Shown piece after piece: positions 45,275 through 59,070 of a stretch of DNA of 64,000 bases (position 1 is the stretch's first letter; the number at the start of each line of letters is the position of its first letter). Location: assembly GCA_029204225.1 (NCBI GenBank), contig CM055100.1, positions 7,090,547-7,154,546 of the forward strand, read 5' to 3'. Source of the DNA: Diphasiastrum complanatum. Lineage: Eukaryota; Streptophyta; Lycopodiopsida; Lycopodiales; Lycopodiaceae. Position numbers and translations under genes: made by a program. Below the pieces are notes generated by a model, which saw only the letters and a program-made list of their open reading frames with translations, was not told the DNA's origin and did no database searches.

Positions 45275-45956
45275 TGTAAAAATTACAGCAAATAAGGATC
45301 CTAAAACACTTGAAATGATGAGGGAAACAATAGCTTATGATTTCATAAGATTAGCACAAGTTGAACCATCAAAATCCATCAAAAATCTATGCTTGAACCT
45401 CACTAAATGGCCCAAATTCTTGAAGAAGGCTTCACACGTGTGAAAGTACGGCCTCCCACAGTCTGAGTACTGTACACCAGACCTACATTCAATCCTATAA
45501 TCATTAGTAATCACAAGTACTCAAACAATTATGAACATAGAGAGCAATTGCACCATTATGAGAGAAAAAACATGAAATTGCTTGATTGATTTTGGTGAGA
45601 TATCATCACCTATATATACATGATCCATCACGGTTTTGGACAGGTATGAGTAGCCCTAAACCTATCCCTAATTCTAATTTTGGTGGATCTTTCATCCCTA
45701 CCAAGTTAGGGTTGGAATCTTGGAGATCCCTCAACAATGCAAAAATTACCAAAAATAGCTCCTATTTTTTCTCCCTTGTATCTAAGCATAATTTGGACTC
45801 ATTCCAAAGGTTCTAACACTTAGGTCTACTTGAGAACATCTTTATGAATGGAATCCTATGCTATTTGGCACGTGTGACAAGCCACATCATGACCATCTAA
45901 CTATTTACAAGTCATATGACCAAAACTAGTCAAGCTAGAATTGTGAATTTTTAACA
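45275..45956 (-). repeat. 3' LTR of element F
   Basis: Minus strand TGTTAAAAATTCACAA to AATTTTTACA. It contains the palindrome TTCACACGTGTGAA (45431-45444) and a TATATATA box near 45612-45619. Confidence 0.95.
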
Positions 45957-46003
45957 CTCCTCCTCACTATCTAGCTTGGTTCAATCATTGCTTTACTAAT
46001 CAC

Positions 46004-49000
46004 TCAAAGTGATGATCTGAACTTCATAAAAGGTGTCTTTTGAAGTGGTTTAGTAAGTAGATCAGCTACACATTCATTGCTTGGAACATGCTCCAAAGCA
46101 ATCTCCTTGGCTTGCACCATTTCTCTCACAAAGTGATGGCATATCTCAATGTGCTTAGATCTTGCATGGAAGATTGGGTTAGATGCAAGGTGTTGGGCTG
46201 ATATATTGTCATTGTAGATGATTGGTGCCTCCTCTGAATCCATGATCTTTAGTTCCACCAATAATCTCTTGATCCAAAGTACCTCCTTTGTAGTGGTTGT
46301 CAAAGCTTTGTACTCAGCCTCGGTTGAAGATAGAGATATAGTTTCTTGCTTTTTTGAAAGCCATGAAACCACACCTTCTCCTATGAAAGTTGAATAGGCA
46401 CTTGTTGATTTCCTATCCCTCTTGTCCCCTGCAAAATCTGAATCACTAAATGCATGAAGGTTAATCACATCTCCTCTATATAGAATCCCAAAATCCAATG
46501 TACCCGAGATGTATCTTAGAATCCTCTTAGCCTTTTTCCAATGGATATTCAATGGCTTTTGCATGGATTGGCTCAACCTACATACACTAAAGCTAAGATC
46601 TGGTCTAGTTATAGTGATCCACATTAAGGAACCTATAAGTTGCCTAAACAAAGTGATGTCCATGAAGGATCTTTCACCATCTTCATTTGGCACTTTTACA
46701 TCTTGCTCCATTGGTGTGTCAACACTTTTGCATACTTCCATCTTAAACTTCTTCAAAATACTTTGAGCATAGTTTACTTGACTTATAAAGATAAAATCAG
46801 ACCCTCTAAGTACTTCTATGCCTAAGATGAAGTGAAGACACCCTAGATCTACCATCTTGAACTCTAAGGATAGATCTATCTTGATTTTTTCAATACCATC
46901 AACACTATTTCCACTAATGATGATGTCATCTACATAAATGAGTAAAAGTACAATACCAACATCATCAAACTTAATGTAAAGAGTGGGATCATATTCACTT
47001 TGAACAAAAGAAAGTGAAATAAGATAGCAATGTAGTCTTGAATTCCAAGATCTCGAGGCTTGCTTCAAGCCATAGATGCTTCTTTGGAGATGGCATACTT
47101 TTTTCTCCATTCCATGCTTGATGAACCCTTGTGGCTACTCCATATAGATATCCTCTTCCAAAAAACCATTCAAGAAAGCATTAGAGACATCCATTTGACA
47201 TAGAATCCATCCAAAATGTGATGCAAGTGCAATGATTAGTCTTATTGTGACCATCTTGGCCACGGGTGCAAAAGTTTCCTCATAGTCTATCCCTCTCTCT
47301 TGAGCATAACCTTTTGCAACTAATCTTGCTTTATGTTTGTTAACACTCCCATTTGCATTCAACTTAAGCTTGAAGACCCACTTGCATCCTATTACATTCC
47401 TTTGAGGTCTCTCAACAAGCAACCAAGTTTCATTCTCAATCAAGGCATCATACTCATCCAACATAGCTTTATACCATTCTTTGGAGTTCAATGCATCTTC
47501 AACATTAGACAGTTCTTCAAAACTAGATAAAGCATAAGAAGTGGATGAGATACCCTCAACTTGCTGTCCTTTGCCTTGATATGTGAGCCTTGATGGCTCC
47601 ACTTTTGCCCTTGAAGATCTCCTTGGTGTGATAGGTGGGTTTGGTGCTTGCTCCTCCATGAGCTCCTCCTCAAAACCAAGATCTTGCTCCTCGGCCATCT
47701 TCTTCTTGATTGTTGGAGCACTTGAGCCTTCTTCAAGCATATGCATATGATGTTCATCAAAGATGACATCCCTTGAAATAACAAATTTGTTCAAGGATGG
47801 GAGATAGACTTTGTAGCCCTTGCTTGAGCTTGCATATCCAAGCATGATCCCTCTTGTGGAAGATGGATCCTCCTTGGTTCTTGTTTCCAATGGCACATGC
47901 ACATAACATATACACCCAAAAACTTTCAAGTGATTAAGATTGGGTTTCTTTCCATACAACATCTCATAAGGAGTTTTGCCTTCAATTGCTTTGCAAGACA
48001 CCCTATTCATCAAGTAGTTTGCACATACAAGAGACTCACCCCAAAAGGATTTGGGCAAACAAGCATCTAATCTTAAAGCCTTAGAACATTCACATAATGT
48101 TCTATTCCTTCTTTCAGCAACTCCATTTTGTTGAGGAGTGTAAGGACAAGAAGTCTCTTTCTTGATCCCTTCCTCCTCACAAAAGGCCTTGAACTCATTG
48201 GAGATGAATTCTCCACCATTGTCACTTCTAAGAATCTTGATGCTATGATTATGATGCTTTTCCACAAACAACTTGAACTTTACAAAATTATCAAATACTT
48301 GAGACTTGAAGGAAAGTAAGAACACCCAACAATATCTTGAGTAGTCATCAATGAAGGTTAAAAACATGGATGAACCTCCATTAGATTTGGTGCTAGCAAT
48401 GTGCACATCCGAGTGTATGAGTTCAAGAGGATGAGATGACTTTGTGATGGAGTTAGGAAACACCTTCTTATGTGCCTTGGATAAGGCACAAGCTTCACAA
48501 ACCTTGTCTTCCTTCCCAATAGACCTTGGTAGGCCTAAAGCATACTCCTCCTTGATCATAGCCTCCATGGAACCCGAGTTGACATGTCCAAGTCTTTTGT
48601 ACCATAAAGTAAAGGTAGATATCTTGCTCTTCTCGGCCAACATGACAACATTAGTATCCACAAATGCATCCAGCTTATATAGTTTGCTAAGTCTAGTGCC
48701 CTTAGCCACTATCTTACCCTTCTTCTTGATGAAACATGCATTTGAAGCAAAGTCAACATTGAAACCATTGTCTACCATTTGGCCAACACTTAGTAGATTC
48801 TTTGTTATTGTAGGAATGTACAAAACACCTTCTATGTTGATCTTTTTGGAAGATCCTAAGCAAAGGGGAATGCTACCAACTCCTTCAATCTTACAAGCTT
48901 CATCATTTGCTGTATAGATAGACTTTATAGGTCCATCATAAGATAAGAGAGAAGAGAAAAACTCCCTTTTACTAGTCATGTGTGAACTAGCACCCGAGTC

Positions 49001-49939
49001 AATCCACCAAGGATCTTCTCCTTTGAAGCTTGTTGAAGAAAATATGGACATCATGAGAGAGTCCTCATGTGAACTCTCCTCCTCCTCCTCTTTGCTCATG
49101 TTGGCTTGGCTTTGATCTTGCTTCCTCTTGAAGCATTCCGAGGCATAATGCCCCATCTTGCTACAATAGTAGCACTTCACCTTTGATTTGTCCTTCTTGA
49201 CTTTGGTGGTTGACGGAGATGCCTTTGGGGGTCCTTCTTGATCCTCAAGCTTTGTAGACTTCTTGAATGTTGATCCTTTGCCTTTGGACTTGCCTTTGCC
49301 TTTGGTGAAGAGAGCTTGGTCATCTTCACCTTGGATGGAAAGCCTATCCATCCTCTCTTGCATTTGGCTCCTTCTTGATTCCTCGGCCATGAGTGTGCCT
49401 TGGAGTTCTTCAAGTATGGGTAGCTTACCCATAATTGCATATCCCTGAACCAAATTGTCAAATTCAAAGCTTAGTCCATTCAATATGAATTGAACAAGCT
49501 CTTCATCCTTGATAGGATCACCTATAAAGGCTAGCTCTTTGTTCAATTCCTTTACTCTTAGGACAAAAGTATGTGCACTCTCTCCTTTCTTTTGATAGCT
49601 TCTATAGATTTGATTCTTCAAAGCTAACATTCTAGTTTGGTTCTTGGATTCATAGACATTTTGCAAAGTCTCCCAAGCATCTTGAGCTGAAGTGCAATCT
49701 CCTACCTCTCTTAAGAGTTCATTTGCAACATTCATTTTTATGTAATGTAGTGCAACATTGCACCTCTTGATGTATTTGGCTTTTTCTTGAGGATGAATAG
49801 GTTCACCCTCCTTACAATTTACAATTTCCATCAGATCTTGCATGATCATGATAGATTCCATTCTAACTTTCCATATGGAATAGTTAGTTTTGTTGAGCCT
49901 TTCATTAGTATCCAAAAGATATGCATTTATAGATGCCAT
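46004..49939 (-). pseudogene. Copia Gag-Pol of element F, one amber codon
   Basis: It is one frame of 1312 codons with a single TAG in RT (about 47132-47134), at a position where B has Gln (YMEQPEG); a CAG to TAG change explains it. The first 934 residues hold Gag, the zinc knuckle CYYCSKMGHYASEC (256-269), protease DSGAS from D314, integrase (WYKRLGH ... HSDVH ... RSDNGGEF ... PQQNGVAERRN) and the start of RT. After the stop come YVDD (1002-1005), TPMEQD and RNase H to the end. Apart from the stop all catalytic motifs are present. Gag-PR-IN could still be made; RT could not without readthrough. Confidence 0.95.
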
Positions 49940-50737
49940 CTAGTCTCCTAATCAAGGACTTGACACAAATGAAGGTTACTTCTATTGATTTGATTGAAGG
50001 TCTACCTTATCCCACTTCTTAGGGACCTGAAAAGATCAGTTATAGACTTCCTATAAAGATCTAAGAATGATCTCTAACAAAATCAAATCATAGAATACTA
50101 GAAACAATGCACTTGCTTGATTGAAGTAGACAATACTAGTAGAATTGCCCCTCTTTCTATAAAGAACATTAAAGCTTCCAAATGATCTGATAAAGAGTGA
50201 ATTTCAGCAACCTAATATACTTCCAAAATCACTTGTAAAAGATCTAAATGGAACTTAATGAAGATGCAACACAATCTACTATCCAATCACAAGCAAAAAA
50301 TGATCAAAATTGATGAAAAATTGATCTAATTTGGTGCATAAGTCAAGCAATGGTTGGACTGAACCTAAATCACTTTAGGAGGTGTCTACTACACCTTAGA
50401 ACAGCCTTGAAGAGTCCCCAAAACTCTGATCTTCCCTCTCCTTGAATGCTAGAAAGCCTTCTCTATGAAATCACCTCCAAAACTCGCTTAGAAATCAGTG
50501 CTTGGAGCAAGCAAAACTTGCTATCTTGGTAATGTGAATTGAATTCAACTTTGCCTCTGGTTTTAGACACCTAAACACCTGAAAATGAAGTCACACAACA
50601 CCAATCTCCAATGTATTTGACTCACTTTGAGTTCTAGAATCAATACTAGATGCTAAGATCCAATCTACACAAGATTTAGATCAAAAATTGTGATCAAATT
50701 GAATGAAAACCAAGGATTTAGCTCATTTCAGCCTTTA
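49940..50737 (-). promoter_or_regulatory. Leader of element F
   Basis: About 800 bp between primer site and the Gag ATG, without an open frame. It is unlike B's leader apart from recurring 'gatcaa' and 'agatct' words. Confidence 0.6.
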
Positions 50738-50750
50738 GGCTCTGATACCA
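50738..50750 (-). other. Primer binding site of element F
   Basis: Minus strand TGGTATCAGAGCC directly after the LTR end TTTTTACA. Confidence 0.95.
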
Positions 50751-51432
50751 TGTAAAAATTACAGCAAATAAGGATCCTAAAACACTTGAAATGATGAGGG
50801 AAACTATAGCTTATGATTTCATAAGATTAGCACAAGTTGAACCATCAAAATCCATCAAAAATCTATGCTTGAACCTCACTAAATGGCCCAAATTCTTGAA
50901 GAAGGCTTCACACATGTGAAAGTACGGCCTCCCACGGTCTGAGTACTGTACACCAGACCTACATTCAATCCTATAATCATTAGTAATCACAAGTACTCAA
51001 ACAATTATGAACATAGAGAGCAATTGCACCATTATGAGAGAAAAAACATGAAATTGCTTGATTGATTTTGGTGAGATATCATCACCTATATATACATGAT
51101 CCATCACGGTTTTGGGCAGGTATGAGTAGCCCTAAACCTATCCCTAATGCTAATTTTGGTGGATCTTTCATCCCTACCAAGTTAGGGTTGGAATCTTGGA
51201 GATCCCTCAACAATGCAAAAATTACCAAAAATAGCTCCTATTTTTTCTCCCTTGTATCTAAGCATAATTTGGACTCATTCCAAAGGTTCTAACACTTAGG
51301 TCTACTTGAGAACATCCTTATGAATGGAATCCTATGCTATTTGGCACGTGTGACAAGCCACATCATGACCATCTAACTATTTACAAGTCATATGACCAAA
51401 ACTAGTCAAGCTAGAATTGTGAATTTTTAACA
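50751..51432 (-). repeat. 5' LTR of element F
   Basis: Same length and termini as the 3' copy. The palindrome here reads TTCACACATGTGAA, one change from the 3' LTR. Confidence 0.95.
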
Positions 51433-52019
51433 CCTTCTGCACCCTGACCTCCTTCCCCATGCCGAGCTTTTTTTGAACTTTGCCTTTGATCTACCTTTGA
51501 ATGTCCACTCCTATCATTCAGTGTCAACTTTCCAATGAGTGCTAACTCATCCCTGATCGACTGGCTCTTATTTCTCCCATCTTAATGAAGTAGCCTCTGT
51601 ATAACAGTATTCAATTCTAGATCCTCCACCTTGCTATTTTCAAGGATCATGATCAGAGGACCATATGATGTTGGGAGATTATCCAGGATCATAAATACTA
51701 GATGAGTCTTCTCTACTGCTACACCCTCCGCTTCTAGTTTCCACTTGATTGCCTTCATTCTTTCCAAGTGTTCCTGCAATGAATCAGCCTCGCTCATCAT
51801 CAAGGAGCCAGTTTCCTCCTTAGCACCAACACATTTGTCATATTTTTTTCTTTGTATATGCCCTCCAATATGTCCTAGACCTGCTTCACATCCTTTGCAT
51901 CCTACACCAAAAAATTGATAGAAAATTGTGAAACACTGCGTCCTAGCTTGAATAGAGTCAGAATTTCTCATACATTAGATGATTATAGCATTCAAAACTT
52001 AGTTTGGCTTTGATACCAT
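51433..52019 (-). pseudogene. Old copia E, gag start and primer site (right of F insertion)
   Basis: The minus frame 51971-51582 includes SLMMSEADSLQEHLERMKAI followed by KWKLEAEG and DNLPTSYGPLIMILE, the copia Gag core. More Gag follows in a shifted frame to 51433. PBS TGGTATCAAAGCC lies at 52007-52019. The N-terminal part is short, so some sequence has been lost. Confidence 0.85.
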
Positions 52020-52713
52020 GACAAAAATCAGCAAGTTCACATGTGTGGGATGTACAATAATTGTGTGAATGATCTTACTAGGCTTTGTGTTAGCACATAG
52101 ATCAATTGTAGGGTGAAGTTTACAATCTATCTCTAGATTCTATGGCTAGGTCACAATCTAGAATGCTAATTATCAAACTATGAAAACTTTCACATGTGTG
52201 GGGAAAGTACATAAATGTTCAAGTATGAGAGAAAGCAATCTACTCGAGCTAGAGAGAGAATAGCAATTCAATTCTAAAAGTGCAAAATCCAAATTGACAC
52301 GAAGATAGCCTCAATGCTTGAATCATCATCAAAATTTGTGAGAGAACCCAAATACATATGTAGTGATGGTACTAGCTCATGGTAGCACAAGCCTCCAATC
52401 ATATTCTTACACTTCTAAGTGTTGTATCTACCTAAAATATGACACCTATCACTTTGCATGTGAAGATATGCAACTCTATCTACCTACTTTCTACATGTGT
52501 CATTTCTAGAATACAAATGTACAAATCTTCATGCATGTCACAATACAAGTCTTAGTTTGCTTTGCATGTCACATTTGTCAAACTTAGACATGTGTTTGTC
52601 TTATTTTACATGTAAATATGCAGGTTGTGCGACAACATGAGTAAAAAAAAATGCAGCATGCATGGAGGCAGATTAAAATGGGATTTAGGAGAGTAGAGGA
52701 GATAAATCCAACA
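52020..52713 (-). repeat. Single LTR shared by copia G (upstream) and copia E (downstream)
   Basis: On the minus strand it starts TGTTGGATTTATC at 52713, directly after a purine tract and RNase H end of G. It ends TTTTTGTCA at 52020, directly before E's primer site. CACATGTGTGG boxes occur near 52036 and 52192. One LTR serving two internal regions indicates unequal recombination. Confidence 0.75.
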
Positions 52714-53997
52714 CCTCCCCTTAATCTGGATCCGTGAATGCCTTATCTTAAGACTGAGCAATGCACAAAATTTGTTGTGTGCATTAACACTTAATGCTTT
52801 CATGAATATATCTGCAACCATGTCCTACATTCTGTAGTACGTTAAGCTGACCTCCTTGTTGAGAACCTTGCCCCTGATGTACTGATATCTAATTTCAATG
52901 TGCTTACCCCTAGACTGAAATCGAGGGTTGGCCGATAAGGCAATAGCACTCTGATTATCACAGCATAAAATTGTAGGTCTGTATTGACAGAAAATTTCTC
53001 AACCAAAACGCTTCCTTAATAGATTAAGAAGCAGCGATATATTCTGCTTCTATAGAAGAAAGTGTGATAGATGTTTGCTTACGACTGCTACATGAGATAG
53101 GACCGCCGTTGAAGAAGAATGTAAATCCAGATGTGGACTTATGATTCTCTACATCTCCTCCCTAGCTTGCATCAGAATATCCACTGAGCTGATGAAGATT
53201 GTCGTTGCTGACATCTCCATAGCACTGGTCCATGGTAGCTTGAATATACCTCATGACTCTTATGAGAGCCTTTCAATGGGTAATGTTAGGATTAGCCATA
53301 TATTGGTTGAGTGAGCTTACTACAAAAGAGATATCTGGTCTTGTACATACCATTGCGTACATGAGAGATCCAAGTATCGATCGATAAGGATACTCTCTCA
53401 TCTGCTCCTCTTCCTACTTGGTCTGGGGACATTGGTCCTTCGACAAATGCAGACATGGACCCATCGGTGAGTGAGCTAATTTACAATTCATCAGATTGTA
53501 TATGTTAAGAACGTTGTGAAGATACCTTTGTTGAGTGATGTCAGTCAGTCATCTCGCTCTGTCTCTGTGGATCTGAATGCCCAGACAGAAGTGAGCTTCG
53601 CCCATATCAGTCATGTCAAACTCTGAAAATAGCATCTGCTTAGAATCCTTGACCAAATTGGTATTGTTGCTGAAGAGCAACGTATTATCCACGTATAAGG
53701 TGATGATAATGAAGGATTGCTGCACTGACTTGGAATAGACGTTGCAATCAGCAGTGTGTGGTTTGAATCCTGTTCAATGAGGAATGTGTTGATCCTTTGA
53801 AACCAAGCCCTGGCAGACTGATTCAAGCCATAAAGTGCTTTGTGGAGTTTATAGACATGATTTTTCATACCTTCCAGAATGTATCCTTCGGGCTAGATCA
53901 CGTAGATGTCTTCTTGTATAACTCCATTCAGATAGGCTGTTTGTACATCAAGTTGATGTACTTCAAGGTCGGCAGCTGCAACATAAGATAGGAGCGT
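52714..53997 (-). pseudogene. Copia G: RT middle to RNase H end
   Basis: Minus-strand fragments: LDVQTAYLNGVIQEDIYV, KLHKALYGLNQSARAWFQR, eroded YVDD region, SPMGP-like linker, GPISCSSRKQTSITLSSIEAE-like RNase H and MVADIFMKAL at the end. The upstream edge at about 53997 is fused inside RNase H of another copy (I). Confidence 0.8.
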
Positions 53998-55460
53998 TCG
54001 GATCGACGAATGTTTGCTGTAGAGGACAACAAAATGCATTTCTGCTTTTTACTGTTCTATGAAATCGGTCCTCTTGCAAGGAAACAAATATAACCTGATG
54101 TGGATTTTCTAGTATCCACGTCTCCTACCCTTCTGAATCTAAATATGTGATCAATGTGAGTGCAACTTGTGTATTACCATTATAGCTCAAAGCATAGTGC
54201 TTCATAGCTTGAATGTACTTCAATACTCTTTGTAGAGCTTTCCAATGCTGTAAGCCTGGATTGGACATGTATTGAGACAGTGTGCTTAGTGCATATGCTA
54301 GAATAGTTCATGTGCAGATCATAGAATACATTACAGATCCTATGACGGACTGATAAGGATACCTGCACATTTCTTGCTGATCTGCTTGAGTTCTGGGGCA
54401 CATGTCTTTGGACAACATAGATCTTGGATCCATAGGTGTATCTATGGGCTTGTAGTCATCCATGCCATATTTGTGAAGTACATTGGTTAGATAGGACTCT
54501 TGGCTTATAGCGATCCTTCTGCTTGCGCGATCTCTGTTGATCTCCATATCGAGAAGGTAATGGACTGGGCCTAAATCAGTCATCTCAAATTCTGACAAAA
54601 GCAGAGATTTGGTTTCCTGTAATAACTGATTTGAATTGCTGATAATTAAGGAATCATCAACGTATAATACTATTATAACATAGCTTGACCCTTTATGTTT
54701 GAGATACACATTAGAGTCTGCGGAGCAAGAAGTGAAGTTATGCTGCAACAAGAAGTAATTTATTCTATTATACCAGGCCCTAGGAGCTTGCTTGAGGCCA
54801 TATAATGCCTTATGCAATTTACATACTAAATGCTCTTTGCCTTGAAGGACGTAACCTTCTGGTTGATAAACGAAAATGTCTTCTTGTATGTATTTGTGAA
54901 GGAATGTTGTCTGGACATCCATTTGGTGAATGTCTAGATTCTGTGCAACGACTATAGTCAACAAGGTGCGAATAGATTGATGTTTTACCACTAGACTGAA
55001 GGTGTCAATGTAATCTATTCCATAGACTTGTTCAAATCCTTTAACCACTAATCGAGCTTTCCATTTGGATATTGATCCATTTGGCTTAAGCTTTAGCTTG
55101 AAGATCCATTTAGAGTCAATAGGCTTTATACCTACAAGAGGATTGACAAGACTCCAGGTCTTGTTCTTCATCAAGGAATGGTACTGAACATTCATGGCAT
55201 CTTTCCATTCATTAGCATTGGGCATTAATAATGCTTCTGCAACAGTGGCTAGTTCATCATGACTGATGGACGCTTGAGGGACAAAACGATCAGGTTAGCT
55301 TGACACTTCATCCTCTTATTTGGCTTCCTTTGGATGTTTCTTCTTTGCTCCATTGGTCTTCTTTTTGCCCTTGAACGAGAAATTGGTTTTCTCATCTCCA
55401 TCTTACAAAGACAATGGACTAATTCTTGTTGGTGGAGCATCCTACACTCTTTAGCCACTA
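53998..55460 (-). pseudogene. Copia I: RT and RNase H, largely open
   Basis: The frame 55225-54308 (305 codons) is an almost complete RT: MPNANEWKDAMNVQYHSLMK, GSISKWKARLVVKGFEQVYG, KLHKALYGLKQAPRAWY and LYVDDSLIISNS (catalytic YVDD kept), then DTPMDPRS. RNase H continues in other frames (SNPGLQHWKAL to about 54180, then 54130-54000) and breaks off inside SSTxxE. Upstream, 55458-55249 is a lysine/arginine-rich linker and the start of RT with stops. Integrase is missing. Confidence 0.88.
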
Positions 55461-55890
55461 ATACACTGGCAAGGTGTCTTGGATGGGGATTGAAATTTGT
55501 GAAATCATCTCCTAGACCATTAAGGATTATTTGAACAAGCTCTCCATTATGAATCTTCTCTCCAATGCCCTATTTAGAGACTTGATTCTAAGCACATAGT
55601 CTTGTGCACTCTCCTCACTTCTTCTCATGCTTTGTAAGATTTGATTTCTAATCATGAGAGTTCTTGAAGTGTTACTTGATTCGTAGATTGATTTCAAAGA
55701 ATCCCAAATGTCTTTATCACTAGTACAAGATGATACTTCTCTCAAAAGATCATTACTTACATTCATCTTTACACAATGACGTGCTAGTCAGAATCGTTTC
55801 TTGTGTCTAACTAACTCTTGTACACCAAGAGGTTCATCTTCTTCTTCAATCAAGAATTCATAAAGGTCTTGGAGCATCATTAGTGACTTC
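55461..55890 (-). pseudogene. Copia gag fragment
   Basis: The minus frame 55766-55527 reads MNVSNDLLREVSSCTSDKDI, WDSLKSIYESSNTSRTLMI and RSEESAQDYVLRIKSLN. Preceding codons (LYEFLIEEEDEP) continue to about 55880. It is joined directly to the RT region of copia I, so the knuckle, protease and integrase have been deleted. Confidence 0.88.
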
Positions 55891-55990
55891 ACAAATCATT
55901 CGTAACTAATAATTTGTCTAGCTGTTTGTGACAAATTATTCTTCTGATGTTTTGTTAATGTTTGGATATGTAATCAAAACAACCGTGATT
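55891..55990 (+). repeat. Piece of the 29.5 kb subterminal repeat
   Basis: 'aataatttgtctagctgtt(t/c)g' and 'gacaaattatt..t.tgatgtt' match 29540-29590. It may be the tip of the same inverted-repeat element. Confidence 0.6.
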
Positions 55991-56189
55991 TCTATCACTA
56001 ATGTCTTGTTCATTATTCATAGGCGTAATCATGCTTAGGGAAAGAGTAATATAGCTCATTCCGCTGCGCACGAACACTTTTCATTCGAGTTTCAAGTTTG
56101 CTTCTTTTCCGTGTTCGTTTTCTTTTTGAGCTATTTTTGTTTCTTACACATGACACACCCTCTTTCTCTAACATATACAACTTTGAATG

Positions 56190-56552
56190 TCGCACTGGAG
56201 TATAGTTGGACCAAACTGCGTGAATCTCAGATCCTGTAGTTGTCTTCTAAGCCATAAAATCTCCTTCAATGCTGACGTAGCTGCAACATATTCAGATTAT
56301 GTGGAGGATAGAGAAATGTATTTCTGCTTTCTGCTGTTCCATGAGATGGGTCCTCCTGCGAGGAATCAAATGTAGCCTGCTGTGGATTTTCTGGTATCCA
56401 CCCCTCCTGCCCAATCTGAGTTTGAATAAGTAATCAATGTGAGTGCAGCTTCTATATTGCCATTATGGCTCAACGCATAGTGCTTTGAGGCTTCAATGTA
56501 CTTCATAACTCTTTGTAGAGATTTCCAGTGTTGTAGGCCTGGATTGGACATA
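56190..56552 (-). pseudogene. Copia RNase H fragment
   Basis: NPGLQHWKSLQRVMKYIEAS, YSNSDWAGGVDTRKSTAGYI and ISWNSRKQKYISLSSTAS-like phrases show the first half of RNase H of a copia I relative. It ends where a plus-strand LTR begins. Confidence 0.88.
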
Positions 56553-57410
56553 AGTCTCAAACTTCAGGACCTTCAAAATGACACCAGAATCATGTTATTT
56601 GGACATATAGGTATTTTAGGCTACTGGTGCCCTAAAATTGGGTCCTATGTTCTAGAGAGAAGAGAGAGAGAGAGTCATCTCTCTCACCTATATTAGGCTG
56701 AAATTCATGGAGAACAGGTTGGAGAAACCTATTGTATGATTCATTGAGATCGATAGATCATTGCCATTGTTTCTTCCTCCATTGAGAGCATTGTCTTGTG
56801 TATTGTCTTCAAGCTATTGTGTATGATCTTAGGAGCTTTCCAAAAGTGGTAGGTTGTTGTAGTAAGGCTTGTTTGCTGTTATTTTTGGCTGCCATCAGTA
56901 CCTTTTATTAGTTTCTTTTGTCTCTTGAATGCTTTGTCAAGTTCATGTGTATCAAAGGTAGCATTAGGATGCTTTACCATTTCTAGCTTTTGTAGCTTAT
57001 TGTGCAAAGATCTTAGCCAAGTATATTGGGAGTTTGGATCCATTCAAGATCCACTTTTTTTACATGGTATCAGAGCTGGCTGGCCATTATTTTTAGTAAG
57101 GCTTTTATTTATGGTGATATTTGGATGTTTGATCAAGTTCTAGCATGATTATGCATTGCATTGTTGATCAAATCTTAGTAACCTTTGTTTGTTGAGTTGA
57201 ACTTGTAGATCAAAAGCATATTTCAGGTCTATTGAAGATCAGAGGCTATGAAGAAGCTATTTCGAATTAGATCATCACACCTAATCATTTGTTGATTGTG
57301 AGGCTTGTGCATATTCAATACGAACAATGTTCTATTCAATCTATTGTTGACAATCTCCACTTTTGTGGATGAACACTCTCTTTAAGTGGATGAAATGCTA
57401 GTTTGAGTGA
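56553..57410 (+). repeat. B-like LTR (3' part), primer site and leader
   Basis: LTR homology runs 56553-57064, PBS TGGTATCAGAGCT is at 57065-57077, and leader similar to element B (gatcaagttctagcatgatt) continues to about 57410. There is no gag. The LTR start is missing. Confidence 0.85.
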
Positions 57411-58475
<1,065 letters not shown>

Positions 58476-58538
58476 GAATAGTAAGTGTGGCTTACTAGCG
58501 CACACCCGCTTACATCTGCATGTATGCATGTATATGTA

Positions 58539-58561
58539 TGTATATATATATATATAAATTC

Positions 58562-58630
<69 letters not shown>

Positions 58631-58650
58631 CCTTCATATATATATATATG
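58539..58650 (+). repeat. AT microsatellite cluster
   Basis: Three TA runs separated by 'aattcttc', 'atgt' and 'ccttc'. Confidence 0.95.
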
Positions 58651-59070
58651 AATAAGAAGGATGGAGAGGTAATTAATCTAGTCTGCATTAATTAACATAA
58701 ACTACTAGCTTAATTCTAACTGTTGACCATAGTTGAAGCCGTTGCAGTTCTCGCAAGTTATTGCAGCTACATACTGACCGTAGCTGATGCTGGTGTGGTG
58801 CTTGGGCGGTCCATTTCCTTCATGAGTCGAAGTCGCACATAGATAGTATGGGTTGACTTGCGGTATAGGCGGAGCCTTGAAAGAATGTGGTGCCTTACGG
58901 TCCTAGCAGTGCGGTTGCAGTTAAAGCCTGTTGGGACTTTATGTGTATTTTTGCAGGTGGATCACGAGATACAAAAGCTTTGACATTAGGAACCTTTAGC
59001 TTCTTCAACTCCCTCTCAAAGCAAAGTATCCTTGTGATCTCCAACTTGTTCTTTGCCTTTCAAACATTGC
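58651..59070. other. Spacer without recognised gene
   Basis: Moderately G/C-rich, with repeated 'gttgcag' words; no coding motif seen. Confidence 0.45.

Larger units (their letters stand above)
45275..51432 (-). mobile_element. Near-complete Ty1/copia retrotransposon (element F)
   Basis: The element spans 6158 bp with two 682 bp LTRs (50751-51432 upstream and 45275-45956 downstream on the minus strand), primer site 50738-50750, polypurine tract GTGAGGAGGAG (45957-45967), and flanks CCTTC at 45270-45274 and 51433-51437. I count about six LTR differences by eye (roughly 0.9%), older than B but young. It interrupts gag of copia E. The polyprotein frame has one internal stop. Confidence 0.96.

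Noticed and set aside
47111-47134. Programmed readthrough at the amber codon of element F
   Set aside because: The stop lies inside RT rather than between gag and pol, and B has Gln there, so a point mutation is simpler.
51062-51292. 76-codon frame present in both LTRs of element F
   Set aside because: Its presence in both copies follows from LTR identity, and it runs against the element's transcription; no family motif.
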